DNA of 6,046 nucleotides from positions 1-6,046 of the forward strand of contig JAATFK010000715.1 of NCBI GenBank assembly GCA_015655225.1, given 5' to 3'. Source of the stretch: Solirubrobacterales bacterium (GTDB lineage: Bacteria; Actinomycetota; Thermoleophilia; Solirubrobacterales; Solirubrobacteraceae). The notes below the pieces were generated by a model, which was given only the letters and a program-made list of their open reading frames with translations, ran no database searches and was not told the DNA's origin. Positions 1 through 5,091 of the stretch are shown piece after piece. The first letter of the stretch is position 1. Every line of letters starts with the position of its first letter. A program made the position numbers and the translations under genes.

Positions 1-12
1 GCTGCGCGCGGC

Positions 13-41
13 GGCGGTCGCCTGAGGAGGTCTCAGCCGCC
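13..41. terminator. Possible bidirectional hairpin at a convergent gene boundary
   Basis: CTGAG (22-26) and CTCAG (32-36) form a perfect 5-bp inverted repeat around a 5-base loop. It is extended by GGCGG (13-17) pairing with CCGCC (37-41), with a 4-base bulge on the left side. The right arm contains the stop codon of the sulfurtransferase on the minus strand. The left arm contains a TGA (23-25) that would end a plus-strand frame entering from outside the window. There is no T-tract on either side, so this would not be a classical rho-independent terminator. In such GC-rich DNA a hairpin of this quality can arise by chance. Confidence 0.3.
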
Positions 42-872
42 GGTCGCGACCGGCAGGTCGTGGTTGCTCCACTGCGACCACGAGCCGGGGTAGAGCGCGG
101 CGTCGACGCCGGCGATCGCGAGCGCGGCGAGCTCGTGCGCGGCGGTCACGCCGGAGCCGCAGGAGACGGCGACCGGCGCCTCGCCGGCGGCGCTCACGCC
201 GAGCGCGGCGAACCGCGCGCGCAGCCGCTCGGCAGGGAGGAAGCGACCGTCGTCGTCGAGGTTCTCCGTGGTCGGCGCGCTGACCGAGCCGGGGATGTGC
301 CCGGCCTTCGGATCGACCGGCTCGACCTCGCCGCGGTAGCGCTCGCCGGCGCGGGCGTCGAGCAGGACGCCGGACGCGGCGACGCCGGCCACCTCGTCGA
401 GCGCGAGGGTCGGCAGCGAGCCGGCGTGCACGGTGACGTCGCCGGCGGTCGGCACGACCTCGCCGGTCTCCAGCGGGTGCCCGGCCGCGACCCACGCCGG
501 CAGCGCGCCGTCGAGCAGCCGCACGTCCCGCAGTCCGGCCCAGCGCAGCAGCCACCACGCGCGGGCGGCGGCGAGGTTGCCGGCGCCGTCGTAGGCGACG
601 ACGAGCGTGTCCTCGCCGATCCCCCAGCGGCGGGCAGACGCCTGCAGCGCCTCGGGGGCGGGCAGCGGATGGCGTCCGTCGGTCGGGGCGCCGTGCGCCG
701 CCAGCTCGCTGTCGAGGTCGACGTAGACGGCCCCGGGCACGTGGCCTCTCAGGTACTCGCCGTGCCCGGGCGGGCCGCCGAGCGCCCAGCGCACGTCGAG
801 GACGACCACGTCGCCGGCGTCCGCGGCGGCCTGGCGCCGGGCCAGCTCCTCGACCGTGATCAGGACGCTCAT
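33..872 (-). CDS. sseA: Sulfurtransferase, two rhodanese domains (3-mercaptopyruvate type)
   Basis: This 279-residue protein has the tandem-rhodanese length and layout of thiosulfate and 3-mercaptopyruvate sulfurtransferases. These enzymes move sulfur from a donor to a thiophilic acceptor through a persulfide on a catalytic Cys, in the cytosol. The N-terminal domain (about 1-130) carries an Asp (D95, in VVAYDGAG) where the active Cys would be, as expected for the inactive domain. The C-terminal domain (about 155-279) has RYRGE (178-182), the AGHIPGS signature (190-196) and the catalytic loop CGSGVTA with C238. The CG[ST]G loop is typical of mercaptopyruvate sulfurtransferases, whereas thiosulfate sulfurtransferases usually have CRKG. 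The ATG start lies 9 bases after the LysR stop and has no clear Shine-Dalgarno sequence, so co-transcription and translational coupling with the regulator are likely. The donor preference is inferred from the loop only. Confidence 0.93.
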   Translation of the reverse strand: MSVLITVEELARRQAAADAGDVVVLDVRWALGGPPGHGEYLRGHVPGAVYVDLDSELAAHGAPTDGRHPLPAPEALQASARRWGIGEDTLVVAYDGAGNLAAARAWWLLRWAGLRDVRLLDGALPAWVAAGHPLETGEVVPTAGDVTVHAGSLPTLALDEVAGVAASGVLLDARAGERYRGEVEPVDPKAGHIPGSVSAPTTENLDDDGRFLPAERLRARFAALGVSAAGEAPVAVSCGSGVTAAHELAALAIAGVDAALYPGSWSQWSNHDLPVATGG

Positions 873-881
873 GCGCGCGCG

Positions 882-1760
882 TCAGGCGGCGAGGCCGAGG
901 GCGCGCGGTGACTGCCCGGCGAAGAACGCCTCGCCCGCCTCGGTCGCGGTCAGCTCGACCGCGGGATCGACGCCGCGGCGCGTCAGCATGTTGAGGCCGG
1001 CGGTCCCGACCGGCGGCAGGTCGGTGCGCGCGACGAGGCCGACGGGGTCGCCGCCGATGCTCGGCAGGAGGGCCACCCCGAGTCCGGCGCGCGCGCCCGC
1101 GAGGACGCCGTCGAGCGTGCTCGACTGACCGCGGACCGTCACGCGGCGCCCCTCCGCGCCGAGCGCGGCGAGCGCCCGCTCGCGCGGGCCGCAGGGCTCC
1201 TCGAAGGCGACCAGCGGCAGCGGCTCGTCCCCGGCGGGCGGCTCCCAGCCGGGCGCCGCGTACCAGCGCAAGGGCATGCGGCCGATCTCGCGCCCGCCCT
1301 CGTCGCCCTGCGGGGCGAGCACGAAGGCGAGGTCGACCATCCCCTTGCTGACCGCGTCGGCGAGCTGGGTCGAGCGGCCGATCTCGAAGCGCGTCGTGAT
1401 GTCGGGGAAGGCGGCGTGGAGCACCCGGATCATCTCCGGCAGGACCTGCTCGGCCGAGTGCTCGCTGGAGCCGAGCACGACGACCTGCTCGGAGCGCACC
1501 TCCAGCCGTTCGAGTGCCTGGTCGTGGACGGCGAGGATCTGCCGGGCCTCGGCGAGCACGCGCTCGCCCTCCTCGGTCAGCTTCACCCCGCGCCCGTCCT
1601 TGACGAAGAGCTTGCGCTTCAGCGAGCGCTCCAGGAGGCGGATGTGCTGGCTGAGGGCCGGCTGGCTGATATGCAGGACGGCCGCGGCCTTGCTGAAGCC
1701 GCCGCACTCCGTGATCGCGACGAGGGTCCGCAGGTGGTCGAGGTCGAGAGTGGTCGCCAC
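882..1760 (-). CDS. LysR-family transcriptional regulator
   Basis: The 292-residue length is normal for the family. The N-terminal winged helix-turn-helix spans about 6-65, with the recognition region GFSKAAAVLHISQPALSQHI (21-40) and the wing around LFVKDGRGVKLTEEG (51-65). A linker helix (about 66-90) follows, then the effector-binding domain (about 92-285) with typical elements such as FPDI (118-121), GMVDLAFV (140-147) and AGLGVALLPS (225-234). The start is GTG, chosen because the HTH needs nearly the whole N-terminus and because TAGGCT sits 6 bases upstream, the layout of a leaderless actinobacterial promoter. It is divergent from the hydrolase/FAD-oxidoreductase pair and is followed by the sulfurtransferase. 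LysR proteins commonly control the divergent neighbour and themselves. A perfect T-N11-A dyad in the shared intergenic region supports this. The effector cannot be read from the sequence. Confidence 0.95.
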   Translation of the reverse strand: MATTLDLDHLRTLVAITECGGFSKAAAVLHISQPALSQHIRLLERSLKRKLFVKDGRGVKLTEEGERVLAEARQILAVHDQALERLEVRSEQVVVLGSSEHSAEQVLPEMIRVLHAAFPDITTRFEIGRSTQLADAVSKGMVDLAFVLAPQGDEGGREIGRMPLRWYAAPGWEPPAGDEPLPLVAFEEPCGPRERALAALGAEGRRVTVRGQSSTLDGVLAGARAGLGVALLPSIGGDPVGLVARTDLPPVGTAGLNMLTRRGVDPAVELTATEAGEAFFAGQSPRALGLAA

Positions 1761-1766
1761 GCGGCA

Positions 1767-1772
1767 AGCCTA
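1767..1772 (-). promoter_or_regulatory. Probable -10 element of a leaderless promoter for the LysR gene
   Basis: On the minus strand the sequence reads TAGGCT, then six bases (TGCCGC), then the GTG start at 1760. This matches the actinobacterial TAnnnT -10 element placed so that transcription would begin at or next to the start codon. I see no convincing -35 element 16-19 bases upstream. The same hexamer with the same spacing occurs before the phosphoribosyltransferase gene at the other end of the window. Confidence 0.55.
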
Positions 1773-1810
1773 CCAACGGATCAGCGCCGCGCCGCGCGTT
1801 TTCGCGGGCG

Positions 1811-1833
1811 ACCGATCACCATTGCGCATCGGT
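1811..1833. promoter_or_regulatory. LysR-type operator, T-N11-A dyad
   Basis: ACCGAT (1811-1816), 11 bases, then ATCGGT (1828-1833) form a perfect 6-bp inverted repeat whose inner bases are T and A separated by exactly 11 bases. This is the established binding-box format for LysR-family regulators. It lies in the 129-base region between the LysR gene and the divergent hydrolase gene. Its centre (1822) is 62 bases upstream of the LysR start. If that gene is leaderless, this is the usual recognition-site distance for LysR autoregulation. It is also placed to act on the divergent operon. Confidence 0.72.
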
Positions 1834-1847
1834 GCCAATCGCCAATC
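1834..1847 (+). repeat. Tandem 7-bp repeat GCCAATC x2 beside the LysR operator
   Basis: GCCAATC occurs twice without a gap, directly abutting the LysR dyad. The second copy also forms a weak inverted repeat with downstream TTGG (CCAA 1842-1845, TTGG 1852-1855). It could be part of an activation site or the promoter region of the hydrolase operon. It is short enough to be coincidental. Confidence 0.35.
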
Positions 1848-1877
1848 TCTGTTGGACAGCCACCGTCGCCGTTCGTG

Positions 1878-1886
1878 AAGGTGGAG
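1878..1886 (+). promoter_or_regulatory. Ribosome binding site that fixes the hydrolase start
   Basis: AAGGTGGAG lies 3 bases before the ATG at 1890 and contains both AAGG and GGAG cores at usable spacing. It is the best Shine-Dalgarno-like sequence seen before any start in the window. It argues for ATG 1890 over the upstream extension of this reading frame, which runs back through the intergenic region and antisense to the LysR gene. Confidence 0.6.
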
Positions 1887-1889
1887 TCC

Positions 1890-2633
1890 ATGACCACCCT
1901 TGCCACGACGCCCTCCACCGGGGCCTTCGACGAGCCCGAGGGCATGGCGCCCCGGGGCACGCTCGTCCTGCTCACCGGCCGCGGGGAGAGCGTCGCGACC
2001 TACGGGCGGTTCGGCCGACGACTCGCCGCCGACGCCTTCCGCGTTCGCGTCGTCCCGACCGACCCGGGCGACCTCGACGGCGCGCGGGCCGAGGCGCTCG
2101 CCGTGCTCGGGGCCGCGGACGACGGCCGTCCCGTCACGCTCGTCGGCTCCGACGCCGGCGCGAGCGTCGCGGCGCTGCTCGCCCGCGAGCTGGAGGTCGA
2201 CGGGGTCGTGCTCGTCGGACCCGTGCTGTCCGCTCCCGAGACGGAGGTGTCGAGCTGGGAGGACGAGCTGGAGGCCCGCACGGCCTGTCCGACGCACCGC
2301 GGCGTGCTCGGCCGCGACGCGCACTTCACGCGCGGCGCCCTCGGCGAGCCGCTGCCGGCCGGGTTGCGGGAGGCGTTCGCCGCGCCGCTCGACCTGCCCA
2401 CGCTCGTGGTCCACGGAACCGCGGATCCCTTCGCCTCGACCGAGGCGGTCCGCGCGCTCGTCGCGACGCTTCCGCGCGGTGCCGGCGTGCTCGTGCCGGG
2501 CGGCCGCCACGACGTCCTCAACGACGTGACCCACCGCTCCGTCGCCGCCTCCGTCGTGCTCTTCCTCGAGCAACTGCGGGGCGGCCCGGACGCCGCGCCG
2601 CTCGTCGAGCTGGTCGGCCTCGGGCAGCGGTGA
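1890..2633 (+). CDS. Alpha/beta hydrolase with Asp at the nucleophile elbow
   Basis: This is a 247-residue single-domain alpha/beta hydrolase, presumably cytosolic since no signal peptide or membrane segment is visible. Features in order: strand and oxyanion-region motif LVLLTGRGES (25-34); nucleophile elbow VGSDAGAS (85-92); HGTADP with candidate acid D179; GGRHDVLND with candidate catalytic H207. The end resembles monoacylglycerol-lipase/lysophospholipase-like members (RHDVLND...FLE). In the GxSxG pattern the nucleophile position is D88, as in haloalkane dehalogenases and epoxide hydrolases. The protein lacks the large lid of those enzymes, since only about 55 residues (115-170) separate the elbow half from the acid. 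The substrate is therefore open. The start is set by a good ribosome binding site. The last codons overlap the next gene's GTG by 4 bases, indicating a translationally coupled operon. Confidence 0.85.
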   Translation: MTTLATTPSTGAFDEPEGMAPRGTLVLLTGRGESVATYGRFGRRLAADAFRVRVVPTDPGDLDGARAEALAVLGAADDGRPVTLVGSDAGASVAALLARELEVDGVVLVGPVLSAPETEVSSWEDELEARTACPTHRGVLGRDAHFTRGALGEPLPAGLREAFAAPLDLPTLVVHGTADPFASTEAVRALVATLPRGAGVLVPGGRHDVLNDVTHRSVAASVVLFLEQLRGGPDAAPLVELVGLGQR

Positions 2634-3988
2634 GCACGGCCGCGCTGGCCGAGCTCGGCTCGCTCGTCAGCACGGTCTCGGTCGACGCGGAGGAGCGCCG
2701 CCGGGTCGCCGTCGACCGCTCCGGCACGCGCGCGTCGTCGCTGCCGGACGGCGTCGTGGTGGCCGAGCGGATCGCGGACGTCCAGGCGACGCTCGCCTGG
2801 GCGAACCGGCACCGCGTGCCGGTCGTGCCGCGCGGCGCCGGCACCGGGCTCGCCGGCGGCGCCGTGGCGACCGCCGGCAGCGTCGTGCTCGACCTGCACC
2901 GGCTCGACCGGATCGTCGCGATCGACCCGCTCGACGAGCTGGCCGAGGTCGAGGCGGGCGTGCTGACCGCCGCCGTCGACGCGGCCGCGCGCGAGCACGG
3001 GCTGTTCTACGCGCCGGATCCGGCGAGTGCCGCGATCAGCACGATCGGCGGCAACCTCGCCACGAACGCGGGCGGCATGCGCTGCGTCAAGCACGGCGTC
3101 ACGCGCGACTCCGTCCTCGGGCTCGACGTCGTCCTCGCCGACGGACGCCGGGTCAGAACGGGCCGGGCGACGGTGAAGGGCGTGACCGGCTACGACCTGA
3201 CGTCGCTGTTCGTCGGCTCCGAGGGAACGCTCGGCGTCGTCGTCGGGGCGACGCTCCGGCTCCGCCCCGTCCCGGCGGCGACCGCCACAGCGTCGGCCGC
3301 GTACGCGAGCGTCGAGGCCGCCGCCGACGCGTGCGCGGCGCTCACGCGCGCACGGCTGCGCCCGTCGCTGCTCGAACTGCTCGACGGCGCGACGCTCACC
3401 GTGATCGACCGCGCGCAGGGCACGCGGCTGCGGTCACGCGGGGCAGCGCTCGTGATCGTCCAGACGGATGGGCGCGAGGCCGATGGGGAGCTGGACGCCG
3501 TGCTCGACGTGCTGCGCGAGGGCGCGACCTGGTCGGCGCAGGCGAGCGACGCGGCCGAGGCGGAGGAGCTGCTCGCGGCCCGCCGGCTGGCGCTCCCCTC
3601 GATCGAGCGGTTCGGGACGGCGCTGATCGAGGACGTCTGCGTCCCGCGCTCGCGGCTGGCGGAGGCGGTCCGCGGCGTCGAGGAGATCGCCGCCCGGCTC
3701 GAGGTCGCGGTCTACACGTTCGCGCACGCGGGCGACGGCAACCTCCACCCGATCCTCGCCTACGACGGCGCCGCGGAGGCGCCGCCCGACGCGGTGGTCG
3801 AGGCGGCCGACGCGATCTTCGCGCTCGCGCTCGCGCTCGGCGGCACCGTCACCGGCGAGCACGGCATCGGCCGCCTCAAGCGCGCGTGGGCGAGACGCGA
3901 GCTGGGCGACGACGCGATCGACCTGCACCGCGCCGTGAAGGCCGCCCTCGACCCCCACGGCATCCTCAACCCGGGGGTTGGGTTCTGA
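2630..3988 (+). CDS. FAD-linked oxidoreductase, GlcD / D-lactate dehydrogenase family
   Basis: This 452-residue flavoprotein is of the FAD-binding type 4 (PCMH) plus FAD-oxidase C-terminal architecture, whose members oxidise D-2-hydroxy acids such as glycolate, D-lactate or 2-hydroxyglutarate. The FAD-binding half (about 30-215) shows PRGAGTGLAGGA (67-78), the GGNLATNAGGMRCVKHG stretch (140-156) and GYDLTSLFVGSEGTLGVV (187-204). The C-terminal half (about 220-452) shows HAGDGNLHP (366-374), GEHGIGRLK (409-417) and the terminal DPHGILNPG. The His residues of HAGDGNLH and EHGIG are the family's substrate/metal ligands and are present. GTG 2630 overlaps the hydrolase stop (GTGA), which gives a full N-terminus. 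The same frame stays open far upstream only as an artefact of high GC. There is no GlcE or GlcF partner nearby and no fused iron-sulfur domain, so its electron acceptor is unknown. The exact hydroxy acid cannot be assigned. Confidence 0.93.
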   Translation: MSTAALAELGSLVSTVSVDAEERRRVAVDRSGTRASSLPDGVVVAERIADVQATLAWANRHRVPVVPRGAGTGLAGGAVATAGSVVLDLHRLDRIVAIDPLDELAEVEAGVLTAAVDAAAREHGLFYAPDPASAAISTIGGNLATNAGGMRCVKHGVTRDSVLGLDVVLADGRRVRTGRATVKGVTGYDLTSLFVGSEGTLGVVVGATLRLRPVPAATATASAAYASVEAAADACAALTRARLRPSLLELLDGATLTVIDRAQGTRLRSRGAALVIVQTDGREADGELDAVLDVLREGATWSAQASDAAEAEELLAARRLALPSIERFGTALIEDVCVPRSRLAEAVRGVEEIAARLEVAVYTFAHAGDGNLHPILAYDGAAEAPPDAVVEAADAIFALALALGGTVTGEHGIGRLKRAWARRELGDDAIDLHRAVKAALDPHGILNPGVGF

Positions 3989-4122
3989 GGGCGGGACTCC
4001 GCACTGCCGTCCGACCGGCCCGCGACGATGCGACTAGTGCGCTGGTGCTCCTGAGGCGGCGGATCGCGCCGTGGAACGTCGGAGCCGTGGCCTGGGTCAG
4101 CGTCTTCACCAGTACGCCGGGG

Positions 4123-4128
4123 TAGTGT
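4123..4128 (+). promoter_or_regulatory. Possible -10 element for the DprA-like gene
   Basis: TAGTGT (4123-4128) fits TAnnnT. It lies 1 base before the ATG at 4130, too close for that codon to begin a leaderless message. It lies 7 bases before the in-frame GTG at 4136, which fits a leaderless start. If this promoter is real, the protein begins two codons later than the coordinates given for the gene. No -35 element is evident. The 141-base spacer before the gene holds no other clear signal beyond weak GC dyads. Confidence 0.4.
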
Positions 4129-4129
4129 C

Positions 4130-5065
4130 ATGGTCGTGGGAGAAGTAAAATCCGAACGCATGTTCGATAGCCGCTCGCTTGTCAGCGCCCGTGAGACTGC
4201 CGCTGTCCTCGCACTCATGACGCGCAGATCGTTGCCATGGAACCGGCTCGCGGGCGCGATCGAGGACGAGGGCAGCGCGCTACATCTGCTCGGCCAACTC
4301 GAGGAGGAGCAGAGCCATGATCGCCTCTTCGAGATCGAGCAGAAGCGCGTCACGCTCGACGAGCTCGAGGAGCACGTCCACGCCTGGGAGAGGGAAGGCA
4401 TCCGTCTCGTGACGGTCCTTGACGCCGCCTACCCGGTCAACCTCAGGATGGTGCACGATCGACCGCCGGCCCTCTTCGTACGTGGGCATCTGGACGATCG
4501 CGACGTCCGGTCGGTCGCCGTCGTCGGCACGCGCAGAGCGACACCACAGGCACTCGAGAACACCGCTGCGATCGCCAGCGATCTCGTCGCCGCCGACTAC
4601 GCCATCGTCAGCGGGCTGGCAGCCGGCATCGACACCGCGGCGCACACTGCCGCACTCGATGCCGGTGGTCGGACCGTCGCGGTGATCGGCACCGGCCTGC
4701 GTCACGCGTTCCCGAAGACCAACGGCGTGCTTCAGGCACGCCTGAGCGAGGAGCATGCGGTGGTCTCGCAGTTCTGGCCTGGTCAGGAGCCGCGTCGTTG
4801 GACCTTCCCGCAGCGCAACGCGGTCATGTCCGGCTTCGCCCGTGCGACCGTCGTGATCGAGGCGTCGCACACCAGCGGCGCCCGCATGCAGGCACGGCTC
4901 GCCGTCGAGCACGGCCGGCCCGTCTTCCTGCACCGCGGCCTGCTCGAGCACAGATGGGCGCAGACCTACGAGCACCGCGCCGGCGTCTACATCATCGAGT
5001 CCGGCCGAGACGTCGTCGACCACCTCGATCGCCTCTACGCGGAGCAGCTCACGCTCGTTCGGTAA
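4130..5065 (+). CDS. DprA/Smf-family Rossmann (SLOG) protein, divergent, no winged helix
   Basis: Canonical DprA binds single-stranded DNA and loads RecA during transformation. This 311-residue relative keeps the fold signatures. Residues about 19-55 resemble the N-terminal helical domain, and about 86-120 match the stretch before the core (DAAYP 98-102, RPPALFVRG 111-119). The core has VVGTRRAT (131-138), SGLAAGIDTAAH (161-172), IGTG (186-189), FPQRN (226-230), VVIEA (241-245) and SG (249-250). Departures from canonical DprA: the LiTA part of SGxLiTA is replaced by ARMQA, the VPG and GxNxLI motifs are absent, and the C-terminus ends soon after VYIIES, leaving no room for a DprA winged helix. 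Alternative starts are GTG 4136 (suggested by a -10 element) and ATG 4160. A ComF-like phosphoribosyltransferase follows after 26 bases. The pairing suggests a dedicated role, in DNA uptake or immunity, beyond housekeeping DprA; the role itself is inference. Confidence 0.88.
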   Translation: MVVGEVKSERMFDSRSLVSARETAAVLALMTRRSLPWNRLAGAIEDEGSALHLLGQLEEEQSHDRLFEIEQKRVTLDELEEHVHAWEREGIRLVTVLDAAYPVNLRMVHDRPPALFVRGHLDDRDVRSVAVVGTRRATPQALENTAAIASDLVAADYAIVSGLAAGIDTAAHTAALDAGGRTVAVIGTGLRHAFPKTNGVLQARLSEEHAVVSQFWPGQEPRRWTFPQRNAVMSGFARATVVIEASHTSGARMQARLAVEHGRPVFLHRGLLEHRWAQTYEHRAGVYIIESGRDVVDHLDRLYAEQLTLVR

Positions 5066-5079
5066 ACGGTTCCGTGCTC

Positions 5080-5085
5080 TAGGCT
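5080..5085 (+). promoter_or_regulatory. Probable -10 element of a leaderless promoter for the phosphoribosyltransferase
   Basis: TAGGCT (5080-5085), six bases (CCTGGC), then the GTG at 5092: the same hexamer and spacing as before the LysR gene. There is no Shine-Dalgarno sequence in the 26-base gap, which fits a leaderless start. A small dyad ACGG-TT-CCGT (5066-5075) lies just upstream, in the region between -10 and a potential -35. The gene may thus have its own transcript in addition to readthrough from the DprA-like gene. Confidence 0.5.
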
Positions 5086-5091
5086 CCTGGC

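Noticed and set aside
2..25. Seven codons and a TGA on the plus strand (LRAAAVA), possibly the end of a gene entering from the left
   Set aside because: It would sit sensibly as a gene convergent with the sulfurtransferase, but seven low-complexity codons are not enough to call a gene.
1792..1807. Hairpin CCGCG-N6-CGCGG between the LysR gene and its operator
   Set aside because: This is a 5-bp GC stem in a GC-rich spacer. It is not where a terminator is expected, since the genes diverge, and it has no LysR-box geometry.
1416..1889. Upstream extension of the hydrolase reading frame, open back to 1416
   Set aside because: It runs antisense through the LysR gene and across the intergenic region with the LysR operator. 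A good ribosome binding site supports ATG 1890, and the extension has no recognisable domain.
1832..2629. Long extension of the oxidoreductase frame over the whole hydrolase gene
   Set aside because: The translation is Arg/Ala-rich low-complexity sequence typical of a GC-rich shadow frame. The family N-terminus is complete from GTG 2630.
4057..4090. Small dyad CGGCG-N5-CGCCG (4057-4071) and direct repeat GCCGTGG (4068-4074, 4084-4090) upstream of the DprA-like gene
   Set aside because: They are too short for this GC content to separate from chance. There is no T-tract, and the position relative to any promoter is unclear.
4130..5065. Calling this the organism's housekeeping dprA
   Set aside because: The motif losses after VVIEA, the missing winged helix and the adjacent phosphoribosyltransferase argue for a distinct subfamily. 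I therefore withheld the gene symbol.
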